64,000 bases of DNA from Elymus sibiricus (taxonomy: Eukaryota > Streptophyta > Magnoliopsida > Poales > Poaceae), in the NCBI GenBank assembly GCA_039707655.1, contig CM077665.1:139935148-139999147 (forward strand). Reading direction: 5' to 3'. The notes beneath the pieces are model-generated. The model worked only from the letters and a program-made list of their open reading frames with translations, made no database searches and was not told the origin of the DNA. Below are positions 1-11,728 of the stretch, piece after piece. The translations under genes and the position numbers were made by a program. The number at the start of each line of letters is the position of its first letter. The first letter of the stretch is position 1.

Positions 1-305
1 CATCTGATTTTTTTCATCTCACCTCCCACCACCATTTCCTAGTGGATTTTCTCCCCCTCCCCATTAAAAACCAAATCTCGTTAAAGAATAAGAATTCAGA
101 AATCACACCATATATGTGAGATCACATTCCTAAAAGACACACATAAGATTTTTTTTCTCGATAGCCTTCCAAAACAAAATCAGACATTCCTCAATAAAAA
201 ATCATTAATCTCGCGCACCATGCCATTTATTATTATCATTATCTCTACTATTAATTAACAATCACAAGTTGCCTAATACAACAAGAATAACATATCTTTT
301 TTGTT

Positions 306-473
306 ATGAGCGTACGTATCCGTGCGCCCCTGCGGAGGGACGCCGTGCGCGACACCATGGAAGATGTCATGGTCGGGCCTGAAGCCGGCGCGATGCTCGA
401 GAATGCCATGGCGTGGGTCACGGCGTCAAGGACAACCGTGGAGGAAGGGGGATTACATAAGTCGTTCGTATGT
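306..473 (+). pseudogene. UDP-glycosyltransferase C-terminal-like fragment
   Basis: The plus-strand reading encodes about 56 residues, including RAPLRRDAVRDTMEDVM, GPEAGAMLENAMAW and TVEEGG. This resembles the last helices of plant family-1 UDP-sugar glycosyltransferases: a basic 'LRRDAVRDAVE' helix, 'GPEA..ML..A..W', then a 'V.EGGSS' tail. The UGT signature (PSPG) box and the rest of the enzyme, normally about 400 further residues, are absent, and upstream sequence is AT-rich and closed by stops. The region is GC-rich like a grass coding exon, unlike its surroundings. I read it as a gene fragment, perhaps carried by a transposon. The identification rests on pattern resemblance over a short stretch and could be wrong. 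Confidence 0.4.
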
Positions 474-1193
474 TTGCACGTCAAACCATTGATGGATAGG
501 TCTTCCCTCGATTGATTTTTTTCTCCCCTACCCACATAAGTATCCCCTCCTTACCGATTTTTATTCCCCACACACCAAACCGGTGGACAGAAAACCAAAA
601 AAACCCCATTCATGAGACTGCAAGGGTTGCTAGATCCATCTCACCCATTTCATCATATTGTAGTCATCGTCCTCCACTCGATCACGCCACTTTCTGTGAT
701 TTGGGTGCCTCTCCTACGAGGAATTGGCGTGCAGTACTCATCGCAGGTGGTGATGGCTCTTGGCAAGGGCACGTTGAGAAGAGCAGGTGGCGCGTAGAAG
801 GTCGCATGGAGGTCCAACGACCCGAACTTTGCCTCTCTAGAGGACGCCGCCACAGGCGGGTCGATCTCGATCTTCTCCTCCATTGTCGTTGTATTCCTTA
901 CTAGTACGCGATGGGTTCTTTATAATTCATACCTTGCTTGCCTTATGCGTGACATGTCCTTTGCCATGGCGAGCACATCATGATTCTTTTGTTGGCATGT
1001 CTTTTGTATGCCATTAATTTTGTTCGGGAAGCAGTTTAAGTGGATATCGAATGGTTTTTAGATTAAGTCGAGAATCCATCAGGCCCTGAGGATATTGCAA
1101 TAAGATCACACTGATGCCAGTTCCCTCTAAGTCAGTAGCACCATAATGAATAAGCTAAACATATGTATCATTCATCAGGCTGCTAGGACAACA

Positions 1194-1690
1194 TTATATG
1201 AGCTCCATCGGACTATCCATCTCTTCTCCAATTTTAGTTATAACTACAGAGTGATGAGGGCCGATCACTGCGGAGTTTAGAGTCATGGCTGAAGTGTCAA
1301 ATCCTATTGGGCCAAGCCAATACCATGATTCCAAGGTCCATGTCCAGCAGTGAGATGCCAAGCACATATGACACTTGATTGTCAACATTTAGCGAGGGCA
1401 GAAGGCAAGCGGAAAAATAGACCATAAAGGTGTTTCCTTGGAACAACAAAATTTAAATTTGTACCAATGTTCACGAAACTAAGAGTTGCAGTCCTCACTT
1501 GATTGAGAATCTCATGAGCTGCAGGGTTGGAAGCAAATGATGCATTAGCCTATTGAGGAACTAGCAAGGCAAACAGGGGATTCATTTGAAGATCACACGC
1601 TAGAGCTGGCAGATGAGTGTTCATAAATAGACACATTCCACATAGCATCGGTACTTCTGCAGTTATGAATTTGAACTTTGTTTTCATGAG
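1194..1690 (-). other. Possible degenerate coding sequence, unidentified
   Basis: On the minus strand two fairly long open stretches follow each other: about 1690-1450, with one internal stop, and 1388-1194 (64 codons). Their amino-acid composition is ordinary, but I recognise no family. The breaks suggest an old coding sequence or transposon fragment. No catalytic motif is visible, and it may be noise. Confidence 0.2.
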
Positions 1691-1740
1691 AACGATTGCT
1701 TGCTGGCTGGTCTGTACGAGCTCATGTGGCTTGTCGCACT

Positions 1741-2818
1741 TGTGAGAGCATATTTCTCCCTAAGTAGTTTTGGTGGTTGATGACAATACCCTTGCGGACT
1801 AATCGTGTGCATTGAGCTTTCAGAGATTGTCAGGTGGCACGAGACGGTTATTGAGCCTCTTAGTTGTGAAAAGAGAAGACGACGTTTTCCTATTGATTTA
1901 GTGTTGGTGGACTTGAGTCATAGGAAAATCCGTACTATCAAGAGGGGGTCCGCACTTGGAAAGGTTGGGAGAATCAATCACGTACACATTTGCTTCTTCC
2001 CCTCTTTCCCGGCACAATGGAGCTGCTCCCTGTCCTTGGGCCCTGAGTCATGACGTAAGCGGAAGTACCGCTCCGGCGGTAGTGCCGCCCTGCGGTACCA
2101 GGCTACGTCCGCTTATATTTTGCTCTCTGGGTTCCTTGGGTGGTCTTGTATATTTTGAGCGGAAGTACCGCTTGGGGCCGCGCGGTAGTACCGCTTGTGC
2201 AGTACTGCCGCCCTCCCCTTCGAGGCTCACTTCCGCTTATTTTTAGCTCTCTGGCTTCTTCGACACTCGAGTGAATTTTGAGCGGCATTTATAAGCGGAA
2301 GTACCGCTCTGAGTGGCACTGACTCACTGCCTTCCTCCTGTTCGCTAAGTCTGGGTATCCTACAGCGTTAAGCGGAAGTACCTCTTGCGGGAACGGTAGT
2401 ACCGCTCCAGCGGAACTATTGCCTCCTTGACTGCTGTCAGCTATTTGTGATGCCTGATACTTCCATGCAAGCGGAAGTACCGCTCCCCCGAGCGGTACTA
2501 CCGCTTATGCACAACTTGTGGGCAGAAAACGGTCAGATTTCCACCCACTATATAAAGGGGTCTTCTTCTCTAGTGAGAGGCATCTCTTTTTCCCAAAAGC
2601 TCCATTGTTGCTCCGAAGCTCATTCTTGCCCGATCTCTCTCCCTGCCATCGATTCTTGTTGATGCTCTTGGGTTGGGAGGAGAAGGCCTTGATCTACACT
2701 TCCACCAAGAGAAAATTTGATTCCCCCACTAATCCCTTGCGGATCTTGTTATTCTTGGGTGTTTGAGCACCCTAGACGGAAGAGGTCACCTCGAAGCCAT
2801 ATTCCATTGTGGTGAAGC
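1741..2818 (+). mobile_element. Old LTR-like element E, left part
   Basis: The block begins TGTGAGAGCATATTTCTCCC, a plausible LTR start, and runs to the Angela insertion at 2819. The sequence resumes without loss at 11384 once one copy of the GAAGC duplication is removed. It contains a cluster of GCGGTAGTACCGC-type palindromes and a TATATAAAGG box near 2551. I recognise it as a common Triticeae repeat but cannot name the family. No coding domain is present, and its far end is not in the window. Confidence 0.5.
2056..2508. repeat. Cluster of GCGGTAGTACCGC-like palindromes
   Basis: About ten imperfect copies of AAGCGGAAGTACCGCT and GCGGTAGTACCGC lie in about 450 bases, for example near 2056, 2078, 2160, 2187, 2293, 2371, 2394, 2468 and 2490. 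Each copy is close to self-complementary (GCGGTA/TACCGC), and neighbouring copies can also pair with each other. The copies are unevenly spaced, so this is not a simple tandem array. Confidence 0.8.
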
Positions 2819-4577
2819 TGTTGGAAATATGCCCTAGAGGCAATAATAATTTAGTTATTATCATATTTCCTTGTTCGTGATAATCGTTTATTATCCATGC
2901 TATAATTGTATTGATTGGAAACTCAAATACATGTGTGGGTACATAGACAACACTGTGTCCCTAGTATGCCTCTAGTTAACTAGCTCGTTGATCAAAAGAT
3001 GGTGAAGGTTTCCTAGCCATGGACATGAGATGTCATTTGATAACGGGATCACATCATTAGGAGAATGATGTGATGGACAAGACCCAAACTGTAAACGTAG
3101 CATATGATCGTGTCAGTTTATTGCTATTGTTTTCTGCATGTCAAGTATCTGTTCCTATGACCATGAGATCATGCAACTCCCTGACATCGGAGGAGTACCT
3201 TGTGTGTATCAAACGTCGCAACGTAACTGGGTGACTATAAAGGTGCTCTACAGGTATCTCCGAGGATGTCTGTTGGGTTGGCATGGATCAAGACTGGGAT
3301 TTGTTACTCCGTGTGACGGAGAGGTATCTCAGGGCCCACTCGGTAATACAACATCACAATGAGCCTTGCAAGCAATGTGACTAAAGTGTTAGCCACGAGA
3401 TCTTGTATTACGGAACGAGTAAAGAGACTTGCCGGTAACGAGATTGAACTAGGTATAGAGATACCGACGATCGAATCTCGGGCAAGTAACATACCGAAGA
3501 ACAAAGGGAACAGCATACGGGATTAACTGAATCCTTGACATAGAGGTTCGACCGATAAAGATCTTCGTAGAATATGTAGGAGCCAATATGGGCATCCAGG
3601 TCCCGCTATTGGTTATTGACCGTAGAGGTGTCTCAGTCATGTCTACATAGTTCTCGAACCCGCAGGGTCTACACACTTAACGTTTGGTGACGATATAAGT
3701 ATAGTTGAGTTGTTATGTTGGTGACCAAAAGTTGTTCGGAGTCCCGGATGAGATCCCGGACATGACGAGGAGCTCTGGAATAGTCCGGAGATAAAGATTG
3801 ATATATGGGATAATAGTGTTTGGTCTCCGGAAGGGTTCCGGAATTCACCGGAAGGGGTTCCGGATGTTTCCCGAAATGTTCGGGTACGAGAACACTTTAT
3901 TTGGGCCAAGGGGTAAAGCCCACGAGGTTTTAGGAAGGTGCAAAAGGAAGTTTTGCAGAGGCCAGGGGCCAGACGCGAGGGACCCTGGCGTCTGGGGCCA
4001 GACGCCGAGGACCCTGGCGTCTGGTCCTGGAGTCCGAGCAGGACTCTTGCCTTGCGGGCCAAACCGACTTTGAGGAGGCTCTTTCTCCAAGTTTCGACCC
4101 CAGGGCTCAACATATAAATAGAGGGGCAGGGCTAGCACCCGGAATACATCAAGATTTCCCCAAGCCGTGTGCGGCAACCCTAACCCTCTAGTTCCTACGT
4201 CATAATCTCCGTAGCGCTTGGCGAAGCCCTGCAGAGATTGTTCCTCACCACCATCACCACGCCGTCGTGCTGCCGGAACTCATCTACTACTTCACCATTG
4301 CTCGCTGGATCGAGGAGGTGAAGGCGTCATCAAGCCGTACGTGTGTTGAACGCGGAGGTGCCGTCCGTTCGGCACTAGTTCGTGATCGGTTCGAGGGACG
4401 ACTTGCGATTTGGATCGCGGAGACGTTCGACTACATCAACCGCATTTCTTAACGCTTCCACTTAGCGATCTACAAGGGTATGTAGATTCACTCTCCCTCT
4501 CGTAGATGCTCATCACCATGGATAGATCTTGTGTGTGCGTAGGAAATTTTTTGTTTCCCATGCAACGTTCCCCAACA
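2819..4577 (+). repeat. Angela-type 5' LTR
   Basis: This 1,759-bp LTR carries terminal TG...CA. It includes a CCAGACGC-rich block around 3962-4022 with repeated GACGC/GCGTC palindromes just upstream of the TATA box. Short reading frames inside it are repeated identically in the 3' LTR and are not genes. Confidence 0.95.
4113..4120 (+). promoter_or_regulatory. TATA box of the Angela 5' LTR
   Basis: TATAAATA stands in CAACATATAAATAGAGGGGC, the usual place for the BARE-1-type LTR promoter. It drives transcription into the internal domain. The same box lies at 10914-10921 in the 3' LTR. Confidence 0.8.
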
Positions 4578-4578
4578 G

Positions 4579-4591
4579 TGGCATCATGAGC
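4579..4591 (+). other. Angela primer binding site
   Basis: TGGCATCATGAGC lies one base after the 5' LTR. It resembles the initiator-tRNA-Met complement TGGTATCAGAGC used by this family, with substitutions. Minus-strand DNA synthesis would start here, and the mismatches may weaken priming. Confidence 0.65.
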
Positions 4592-5844
4592 TAGGTCTAT
4601 GCGTAGATGAGATCTCGAGTAGAACACAAACGAGTTGTGGGTGTGGGTGTATACATATTGCTTGCCGTTACTAGTTGATACTTGATTCGGCGGTATTGTG
4701 AGATGAAGCGGCCCGGACCGACATTACGTGTACGCTTACGCGAGACAGGTTCCTTCAACTGACATGTAACTTCGTTGCATAAAGATGGCTAGCGGGTGTC
4801 TGTCTCTCTCACTTTAGTTGAATCAATTTCAATGAAGAGGGTTCTTTTAGAAGATCAAAAAGCAATCACTACACCACGTTGTGGTTTTGCGTAGGTAAGA
4901 ACGGTTCTTGCAAACCCGTAGCAGCCACGTAAAATTTGCAACAACATTTAGAGGACGTCTAACTTGTTTTTGCAGGGTATGTTGTGATGTGATATGGCCA
5001 ATTACATGATGAGATATATGTGATGTATGAGATGATCATGTGTTGTATAGAATATCACGACTTGCATGTCGATGAGTACGGCAACTGGCAGGAGCCATAG
5101 AGTTGTCTTTAATTATTGTATGACCTACGTGTCAATCATTAAGCGCTATGTAATGCTTTACTTTATCGCTAAACGTTAGCAATAGTCGTGGAAGCAACAG
5201 TCGGCACGACAACCTCATGGCGACACGTTGATGGAGATCAAGATGATGGAGATCATGGTGTCATGCCGGTGACGATGGAGATCATGTCGGTGCTTTGGAG
5301 ATGGAGATCAAAAGCACGAGTTCATGGCCATATCATGTCACTTATGATTTGCATGTGATGTTAATCCTTTTATGCATCTTATTTTGCTTAGGACGACGGT
5401 AGCATTATAAGGTGATCCCTCACTTAAATTTCAAGATAAATTGTGTTCTCCCCGAGTGTGCACCGTTGCGAAAGTTCGTCGTTTCGAGACACGCCGTGAT
5501 GATCGGGTGTGATAGACTCTACGTTCACATACAATGGGTGTAAGCCATGTTGCACGTGCGGAACACTCGGGTTAAACTTGACAAGCCTAGCATGTACAGA
5601 CATGGCCTCGGAACACAAGAGACCGAAAGGTCGAACATGAGTCATATAGTAGATATGATCAACATGAAGATGTTCACCATTGAAACCACCTCAACTCACG
5701 TGATGATCGGACTTGAGTTGGTGGATTTGGATCATGTGACACTCGAATGACCGGAGGGATGTCAATTTGAGTGGGAGTTTTTAAGTAATATGATTAACTA
5801 AACTCATTATCATGAACATAGTCAAAATGTCTTTGCAAATTATG
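4592..5844 (+). other. Angela untranslated leader
   Basis: About 1.25 kb lies between the primer site and the first recognisable gag sequence, with no long open frame. Around 5195-5300 'ATGGAGATCA' is repeated several times. A long leader is normal for BARE-1-type elements. Confidence 0.6.
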
Positions 5845-6640
5845 TTGTAGATTACTAGCTCGCGCTGTAGCTCCCTTGAATTTTTATATGTTCCTAGAGA
5901 AATAGATTTGAAAGATGATGGTAGCAATAATGCGGACTGGGTCCGTGATCTGAGGATTGTCCTCAATGCTGCACAGAAGGCTTATGTCCTTAATGCACCG
6001 CTCGGTGTGCCACCCCCTCAAGCGTCGTCTGTAGATTTTGTGAACATCTGACAGGCACGTTCTGATAACTACTTGATAGTTCAGTGCGTCATGCATTACG
6101 GCTTAGAATTGAGGCTCCAAAACGTTTTGAACGTCACGGAACATATGAGATGTTCTAAGAGCTGAAATTGGGATCTCAGGCTCGTGCCCGTGTTGAGAGG
6201 TATGAGACCTCCAACAAGATTCTTTGCCTACAAGATGATGGAGAATAGCTCAATCGTTGAGCATGTGCTCAGATTGTCTGGGTACTACAATTGCTTGAAT
6301 CGAGTGGAAGTTGATCTTCCAGATAAGATAGTGATTGGTATAGTTCTCCAAGTCACTGTCACTAAGCTACTAGAGCTTCGTGATGAACTATAAAAGGCCA
6401 GAGATGGAAATAATGATCCCTGAGCTATTCGCGATGTTTGACCCCGCGAAGGTAGAAATCAAGAAGGAGCATCAAGTGTTGATGGTTAGTAAAACCACTA
6501 GTTTCAAGAAGGGCAAGGGCAAGGAGGGATACTTCATGGATGGCAAGCCAGTTGCTGCTCCAGTAAAGAAACCCAAGGTTGAACCCAAACCCGAGACTGA
6601 GTGCTTCTATTATGAGGAGAACGGTTGCTGAAGTGGAACA
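5845..6640 (+). pseudogene. gag: Angela gag (capsid), degenerate
   Basis: Pieces of Copia gag are recognisable in several frames. The capsid part lies around 5890-6390 (NADWVRDLRIVLNAAQKAYV, then TNKILCLQDDGE-like and LRLSGYYNCL). The C-terminal part lies at 6380-6630 and contains EIKKEHQVLMVSKTTSFKKG followed by a lysine-rich linker and the start of a zinc knuckle (ECFYY.E.GC). The second knuckle cysteine is altered and stops follow. Intact gag forms the virus-like particle, and this copy cannot make it. Confidence 0.85.
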
Positions 6641-6689
6641 ACCCTAGATGCTTGGTAGATAAGAAGGTTGGCAACGTCGACAGAAGTAT

Positions 6690-6790
6690 ATTTGATATAC
6701 GTGTTATTGATGTGTACCTTACTAGTACTCCTAGTAGCACCTGGGTATTAGATACCGGTTCGGTTACTAAGTGTTGGTAACTTGAAATAA
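6690..6790 (+). pseudogene. Angela aspartic protease remnant
   Basis: The reading includes STWVLDTGSV around 6738-6767, the Copia protease active site (D-T-G). It is followed by a frameshift and stops. Intact protease would cut the Gag-Pol polyprotein. Confidence 0.75.
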
Positions 6791-7059
6791 AAGCTACGGA
6801 ATAAACGGAGGCTAAGGGTGAGGTGACGATGAGTGTTGGAAGTGTTTCCAAGGTTGATGTGATCACCATCGCGCACTCTCTCTACCTTTGGGATTAGTGA
6901 TGAACCTAAATAAATGTTATTTGGTGTTTGCGTTAAGCATGAACGTGATTAGATCAAGTTTATTGCAATACGGTTATTCATTGCAGTTAGAGAATAATGG
7001 TTATTCTATTTACATGAATAATACCTTCAATGGTCATGCACCCAATAAGAGTGGTTTAT

Positions 7060-8290
7060 TGAATCTTGATCGTAGTGATACACATGTTCATAATATTGAT
7101 GCCAAAAGATACAAAGTTAATAATGATAGTACCACATACTTGTGGCACTGCCGCTAAATGTCATATTGGTGTAAAACACATGAAGAAACTCCATGCTGAT
7201 GGATCTTTGGACTCATTCGATTTCGAATCGGTTGAGACATGCGGACCATGCCTCATGGGCAAGATGACTAAAACCCCGTTTTCCGGTATGATGGAGCGGG
7301 CAATTGACTTATTGGAAATGATACATGTTGATGTATGCGGTCCAGTGAGTTTTGTAGTGGGCGGTGGATATCGTTATTTTCTTACCTTCACTGATGATTT
7401 GAGTAGATATAGTGTATATTTACTTAATGAAACACAAGTCTGAATCGTTTGAAAAGTTCAGAGTGGAGTTTGAGATCATCGTGACAAGAAGATAAAATGT
7501 CTACGATATGATCGTGGAGGTAAATATCTGAGTTACGAGTTTGGTATATAACTTAAGACAATGTGGAAGTTGTTTCACAACTCACGCCACCTGGAACACC
7601 ATAGTGTGATGGTGTGTCCGAACGTCGTAGTTGTGCTCTATTAGATATGGTGCGAACTATGATGTCTCTTATCGATTTACCACTATCGTTTTAGGGTTAT
7701 GCATTAGAGACAACCACATTCACTTTAAAAGGGGCACCATAAGTCCGTTGAGATGACACCGTATGAATTTTGGTTTGGCGGAAACCTAAGCTGTCATTTT
7801 TTAATGTTTGGGGCTGCGACGCTTATGTGAAAAAGGGTTTTCACCTAATGAGCTCGAACCCAAAGCGGACAAATGCATCTTCATAGAATACCCTAACGTA
7901 ACAGTTGGGTGAACCTTCTATCTCAGATCCAAGCACAAAGTGTTTGTTGCTAAAACGGGTCCTTTCTCGAGAAAAAGTTTCTTTCGAAAGATTGAGTGGG
8001 AGGAAGATAGAACTTGATGAGGTTGTTGAACCTTTGTTTCAACCAAAGAGTAGCGCAGCGCAGAAAGTTGTTTCTGTGGAGCCTACGTTAGTTGAAGAGG
8101 AAGTTAATGATGATGATCATGAAACTTCGGATCAAGTTACTATCGAACCTCGTGGGTCGACAAGGACGCGTACTGCTCCTGAGTGGTACGGCAACCCTGT
8201 CTTAGAGGTCATGTTGTTGAACAACGATGAACCTACGAGCTATGGAGAAGCGATGATGGGCCCGGATTCCGAGAAATGGTTAGAGGCCAT
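7060..8290 (+). pseudogene. Angela integrase, degenerate
   Basis: The best-preserved part is at 7143-7443. It has the HHCC zinc-binding region (HCR.CHIGVKHMKKLH, then CGPCLMGKM), with a stop inside, and the first catalytic Asp in HVDVCGP. Further core pieces follow in other frames: LTPPGT near 7580, MTPYEFWFG near 7750, and the C-terminal region at 7905-8315. The copy has several frameshifts and stops. In Copia elements integrase lies upstream of RT, as here. Confidence 0.85.
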
Positions 8291-9075
8291 GAAATCCGAG
8301 ATGGGATCCATGTAAGAAAACAAAGTATGGGCTTTGGAAGTATTACCTGAAGGGCGTAAGGCCATTTAGAACAAATGGATTTTTTAAGAGGAAGACGGAC
8401 GTGGACGGTAATGTCACCGTCTATAAAGCTCGACTTGTGGCAAAGGGTTTTTCACAAGTTCAAGGAGTTGACTACGATGAGACTTTCTCACCCGTAGCGA
8501 TGCTAAAGTCTGTTGGAATCATGTTAGCAGTTGCTGCATTTTTCAATTATGAAATCTGGCAGATGGATGTCAAAACATCGTTTCCTTAACGGTATCCGTA
8601 AGGAAAGGTTGTATGTGATACAACCGGAAGGTTTTGTCAGTCCTAAGGATGCTAAAATGTATGCAAACTCCAGCGATCCTTCTATGGTCTGGAGCAAGCA
8701 TCTCGGAGTTGGAATATACACTTTGATGAGGTGATCAAAGTTTTTATGTCTATACAAAGTTTATGAGAAACTTGTATTTACAATAGAGTGAGTGGGAGCA
8801 CTATAGAATTTCTGATAAGTATATGTGGTTGACATATTGTTGATCGGAAATAATGTAGAATTTCTGGAAAGCATAAAGGGTCGTTTGAAAGGAGTTTTTC
8901 AAAGGAAGACCTGGAATGAAGCTACTTAAATATTGGGCATCAAGATCTATAGAGATAGATCAAGACGTCTGATAAGACTTTCAATGAGTACATACCTTGA
9001 CAAGATTTTGAAAGAGTTCAAAATGGATCAGTCAAAGAAAGAGTTCTTGCCTGATTTGTAAGGTGTGGAGTTGAG
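8280..9075 (+). pseudogene. Angela reverse transcriptase, degenerate
   Basis: RT begins around 8300 (KWLEAMKSEMGSM just upstream), with YKARLVAKGFSQVQGVDYDE at about 8425-8485 and YEIWQMDVKTSF at about 8549-8584. A frameshift then moves the reading to another frame (RLYVIQPEGFV). The catalytic YVDD is changed to YVVD at 8822-8833, so a metal-binding Asp is lost. Several stops are present, and the enzyme is inactive. Confidence 0.85.
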
Positions 9076-9560
9076 TGAGACTCAAAGCTCGACCACGGCA
9101 GAAGAAAGAGAAACGACGAAGGTCATCCCCTATGCCTTATCCATAGGCTCTGTATAGTATGCCATGCTGTGTACCGCACCTGATGTGTGCCTTGCCATGA
9201 TTCTGTCAAGGGGTACAAGAGTGATCCAGGAGTGGATCACTGGACAGCGGTCAAGATTATCCTTAGTAACTAGAGGACTAAGGAAATATTTCTCAATTAT
9301 GGAGGTGATGAAGAGTTCGTCGTAAAGGGTTACATCGATGCAAGCTTTGACACCTATCCGGATGACTCTGAGTAGCAGTCAGGATACATATAGTGGAGCA
9401 GCCATTTGGAATACCTCCAAGTGGAGTGTGGTAGAAGTGTCTACAGCATGACATAGAGATTTGCAAAGTACACACGGATCTGAATGTCACAGACCCGTTG
9501 ACTAAAGACCTCTCTCACATGCAAAGCATGATCGAACCCCAGAACTCATTGGGTGTTAGA
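9076..9560 (+). pseudogene. Angela RNase H, degenerate
   Basis: Copia RNase H fragments are readable in shifting frames: VIPYALSIGSV near 9121, GYIDASFDTYPDD near 9330-9370, and the end region near 9490-9520 (VTDPLTKDL). Stops and a frameshift break it. Confidence 0.7.
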
Positions 9561-9608
9561 ACAATGTAAATCACATGGTGATGTGAACTAGATTATTGAC
9601 TCTAGTGC

Positions 9609-9618
9609 AAGTGGGAGA
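9609..9618 (+). other. Angela polypurine tract
   Basis: AAGTGGGAGA lies one base before the 3' LTR. It is the usual plus-strand primer of BARE-1-type elements. Confidence 0.85.
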
Positions 9619-9619
9619 C

Positions 9620-11378
9620 TGTTGGAAATATGCCCTAGAGGCAATAATAATTTAGTTATTATCATATTTCCTTGTTCGTGATAATCGTTTATTATCCATG
9701 CTATAATTGTATTGATTGGAAACTCAAATACATGTGTGGGTACATAGACAACACTGTGTCCCTAGTATGCCTCTAGTTAACTAGCTCGTTGATCAAAAGA
9801 TGGTGAAGGTTTCCTAGCCATGGACATGAGATGTCATTTGATAACGGGATCACATCATTAGGAGAATGATGTGATGGACAAGACCCAAACTGTAAACGTA
9901 GCATATGATCGTGTCAGTTTATTGCTATTGTTTTCTGCATGTCAAGTATCTGTTCCTATGACCATGAGATCATGCAACTCCCTGACATCGGAGGAGTACC
10001 TTGTGTGTATCAAACGTCGCAACGTAACTGGGTGACTATAAAGGTGCTCTACAGGTATCTCCGAGGATGTCTGTTGGGTTGGCATGGATCAAGACTGGGA
10101 TTTGTTACTCCGTGTGACGGAGAGGTATCTCAGGGCCCACTCGGTAATACAACATCACAATGAGCCTTGCAAGCAATGTGACTAAAGTGTTAGCCACGAG
10201 ATCTTGTATTACGGAACGAGTAAAGAGACTTGCCGGTAACGAGATTGAACTAGGTATAGAGATACCGACGATCGAATCTCGGGCAAGTAACATACCGAAG
10301 AACAAAGGGAACAGCATACGGGATTAACTGAATCCTTGACATAGAGGTTTGACCGATAAAGATCTTCGTAGAATATGTAGGAGCCAATATGGGCATCCAG
10401 GTCCCGCTATTGGTTATTGACCGTAGAGGTGTCTCAGTCATGTCTACATAGTTCTCGAACCCGCAGGGTCTACACACTTAACGTTTGGTGACGATATAAG
10501 TATAGTTGAGTTGTTATGTTGGTGACCGAAAGTTGTTCGGAGTCTCGGATGAGATCCCGGACATGACGAGGAGCTCTGGAATAGTCCGGAGGTAAAGATT
10601 GATATATGGGATAATAGTGTTTGGTCTCCGGAAGGGTTCCGGAATTCACCGGAAGGGCTTCCGGATGTTTCCCGAAATGTTTGGGTACGAGAACACTTTA
10701 TTTGGGCCAAGGGGTAAAGCCCACGAGGCTTTAGGAAGGTGCAAAAGGAAGTTTTGCGGAGGCCAGGGGCCAGACGCCAGGGACCCTGGCGTCTGGGGCC
10801 AGACGCCGAGGACCCTGGCGTCTGGTCCTGGAGTCCGAGCAGGACTCTTGCCTTGCGGGCCAAACCGACTTTGAGGAGGCTCTTTCTCCAAGTTTCGACC
10901 CCAGGGCTCAACATATAAATAGAGGGGCAGGGCTAGCACCCGGAATACATCAAGATTTCCCCAAGCCGTGTGCGGCAACCCTAACCCTCTAGTTCCTACG
11001 TCATAATCTCCGTAGCGCTTGGCGAAGCCCTGCAGAGATTGTTCCTCACCACCATCACCACGCCGTCGTGCTGCCGGAACTCATCTACTACTTCACCATT
11101 GCTCGCTGGATCGAGGAGGTGAAGGCGTCATCAAGCCGTACGTGTGTTGAACGCGGAGGTGCCGTCCGTTCGGCACTAGTTCGTGATCGGTTCGAGGGAC
11201 GACTTGCGATTTGGATCGCGGAGACGTTCGACTACATCAACCGCGTTTCTTAACGCTTCCGCTTAGCGATCTACAAGGGTATGTAGATTCACTCTCCCTC
11301 TCGTAGATGCTCATCACCATGGATAGATCTTGTGTGTGCGTAGGAAATTTTTTGTTTCCCATGCAACGTTCCCCAACA
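9620..11378 (+). repeat. Angela-type 3' LTR
   Basis: This LTR is identical in length to the 5' LTR (1,759 bp). By eye about 11 substitutions separate them, all in the second half (about 10349-11262). The first 700 bases appear identical. A second TATA box is at 10914-10921. Confidence 0.95.
10914..10921 (+). promoter_or_regulatory. TATA box of the Angela 3' LTR
   Basis: TATAAATA stands in the same context as in the 5' LTR. From here transcription could read out into element E and A. Confidence 0.7.
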
Positions 11379-11383
11379 GAAGC

Positions 11384-11471
11384 TTCGTGGTGGTGTTGGG
11401 AGCCTCCAATTAAGTTGCGGAGATTGCCCCAACCTTGTTTGTAAAGGTTCGGTTGCCGCCTTCAAGTGCAC
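11384..11471 (+). mobile_element. Element E, continuation after Angela
   Basis: The text resumes exactly where 2818 stopped (...GTGGTGAAGC + TTCGTGGTGG...). It runs 88 bases to the start of A's LTR1 at 11472. The last five bases, TGCAC (11467-11471), should be A's left target-site duplication. The partner copy lies beyond the window. Confidence 0.7.
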
Positions 11472-11728
11472 TGATACGTCTCCAATGTATCGATAATTTA
11501 TGAAGTATTCATGCCATATTCACCTATGTTTACAATACTTTTATATGGTTTTGATGCACTTTATATGATTTATTTAGAACTAACCCGGACTGACGTTGTT
11601 TTCAGCAGAATTACCGTGGTGTTGTTTTTGTGCAGAAAATGAAAGTTCTCGGAATCGCCCGAAAATTTTTGAAATTTTTTTTTGGAACAAAAGAGGCACT
11701 AGACGCTTCGTGGGAGGGCCAGAAGAGC

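Larger units (their letters stand above)
1..1740. other. Unassigned flanking sequence
   Basis: This AT-rich stretch alternates with short GC-rich islands (about 306-475 and 690-870). I recognise no complete gene or retroelement pol domain here. It holds a short glycosyltransferase-like fragment and some possible degenerate minus-strand coding around 1194-1690, listed separately. It ends where an LTR-like terminus begins at 1741. The islands at 690-870 could be gene debris, but I cannot name them. Confidence 0.6.
2819..11378 (+). mobile_element. Angela/WIS/BARE-1-type Copia retrotransposon, complete but defective
   Basis: This element is 8,560 bp with two LTRs of 1,759 bp each, starting TGTTGGAAATATGCC and ending CCCCAACA. 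A perfect 5-bp target-site duplication GAAGC lies at 2814-2818 and 11379-11383. The internal order is primer site, gag, protease, integrase, RT, RNase H and polypurine tract, which is the Copia order (integrase before RT). The coding region is broken by many stops and frameshifts. By eye the LTRs differ at only about 11 positions (about 0.6%), so the insertion is recent. It must have been mobilised in trans or have lost function very quickly. Confidence 0.95.

Noticed and set aside
3643..4177. 110-156-codon frames in the Angela LTRs
   Set aside because: They are LTR sequence repeated in both LTRs, overlapping the promoter; no gene expected.
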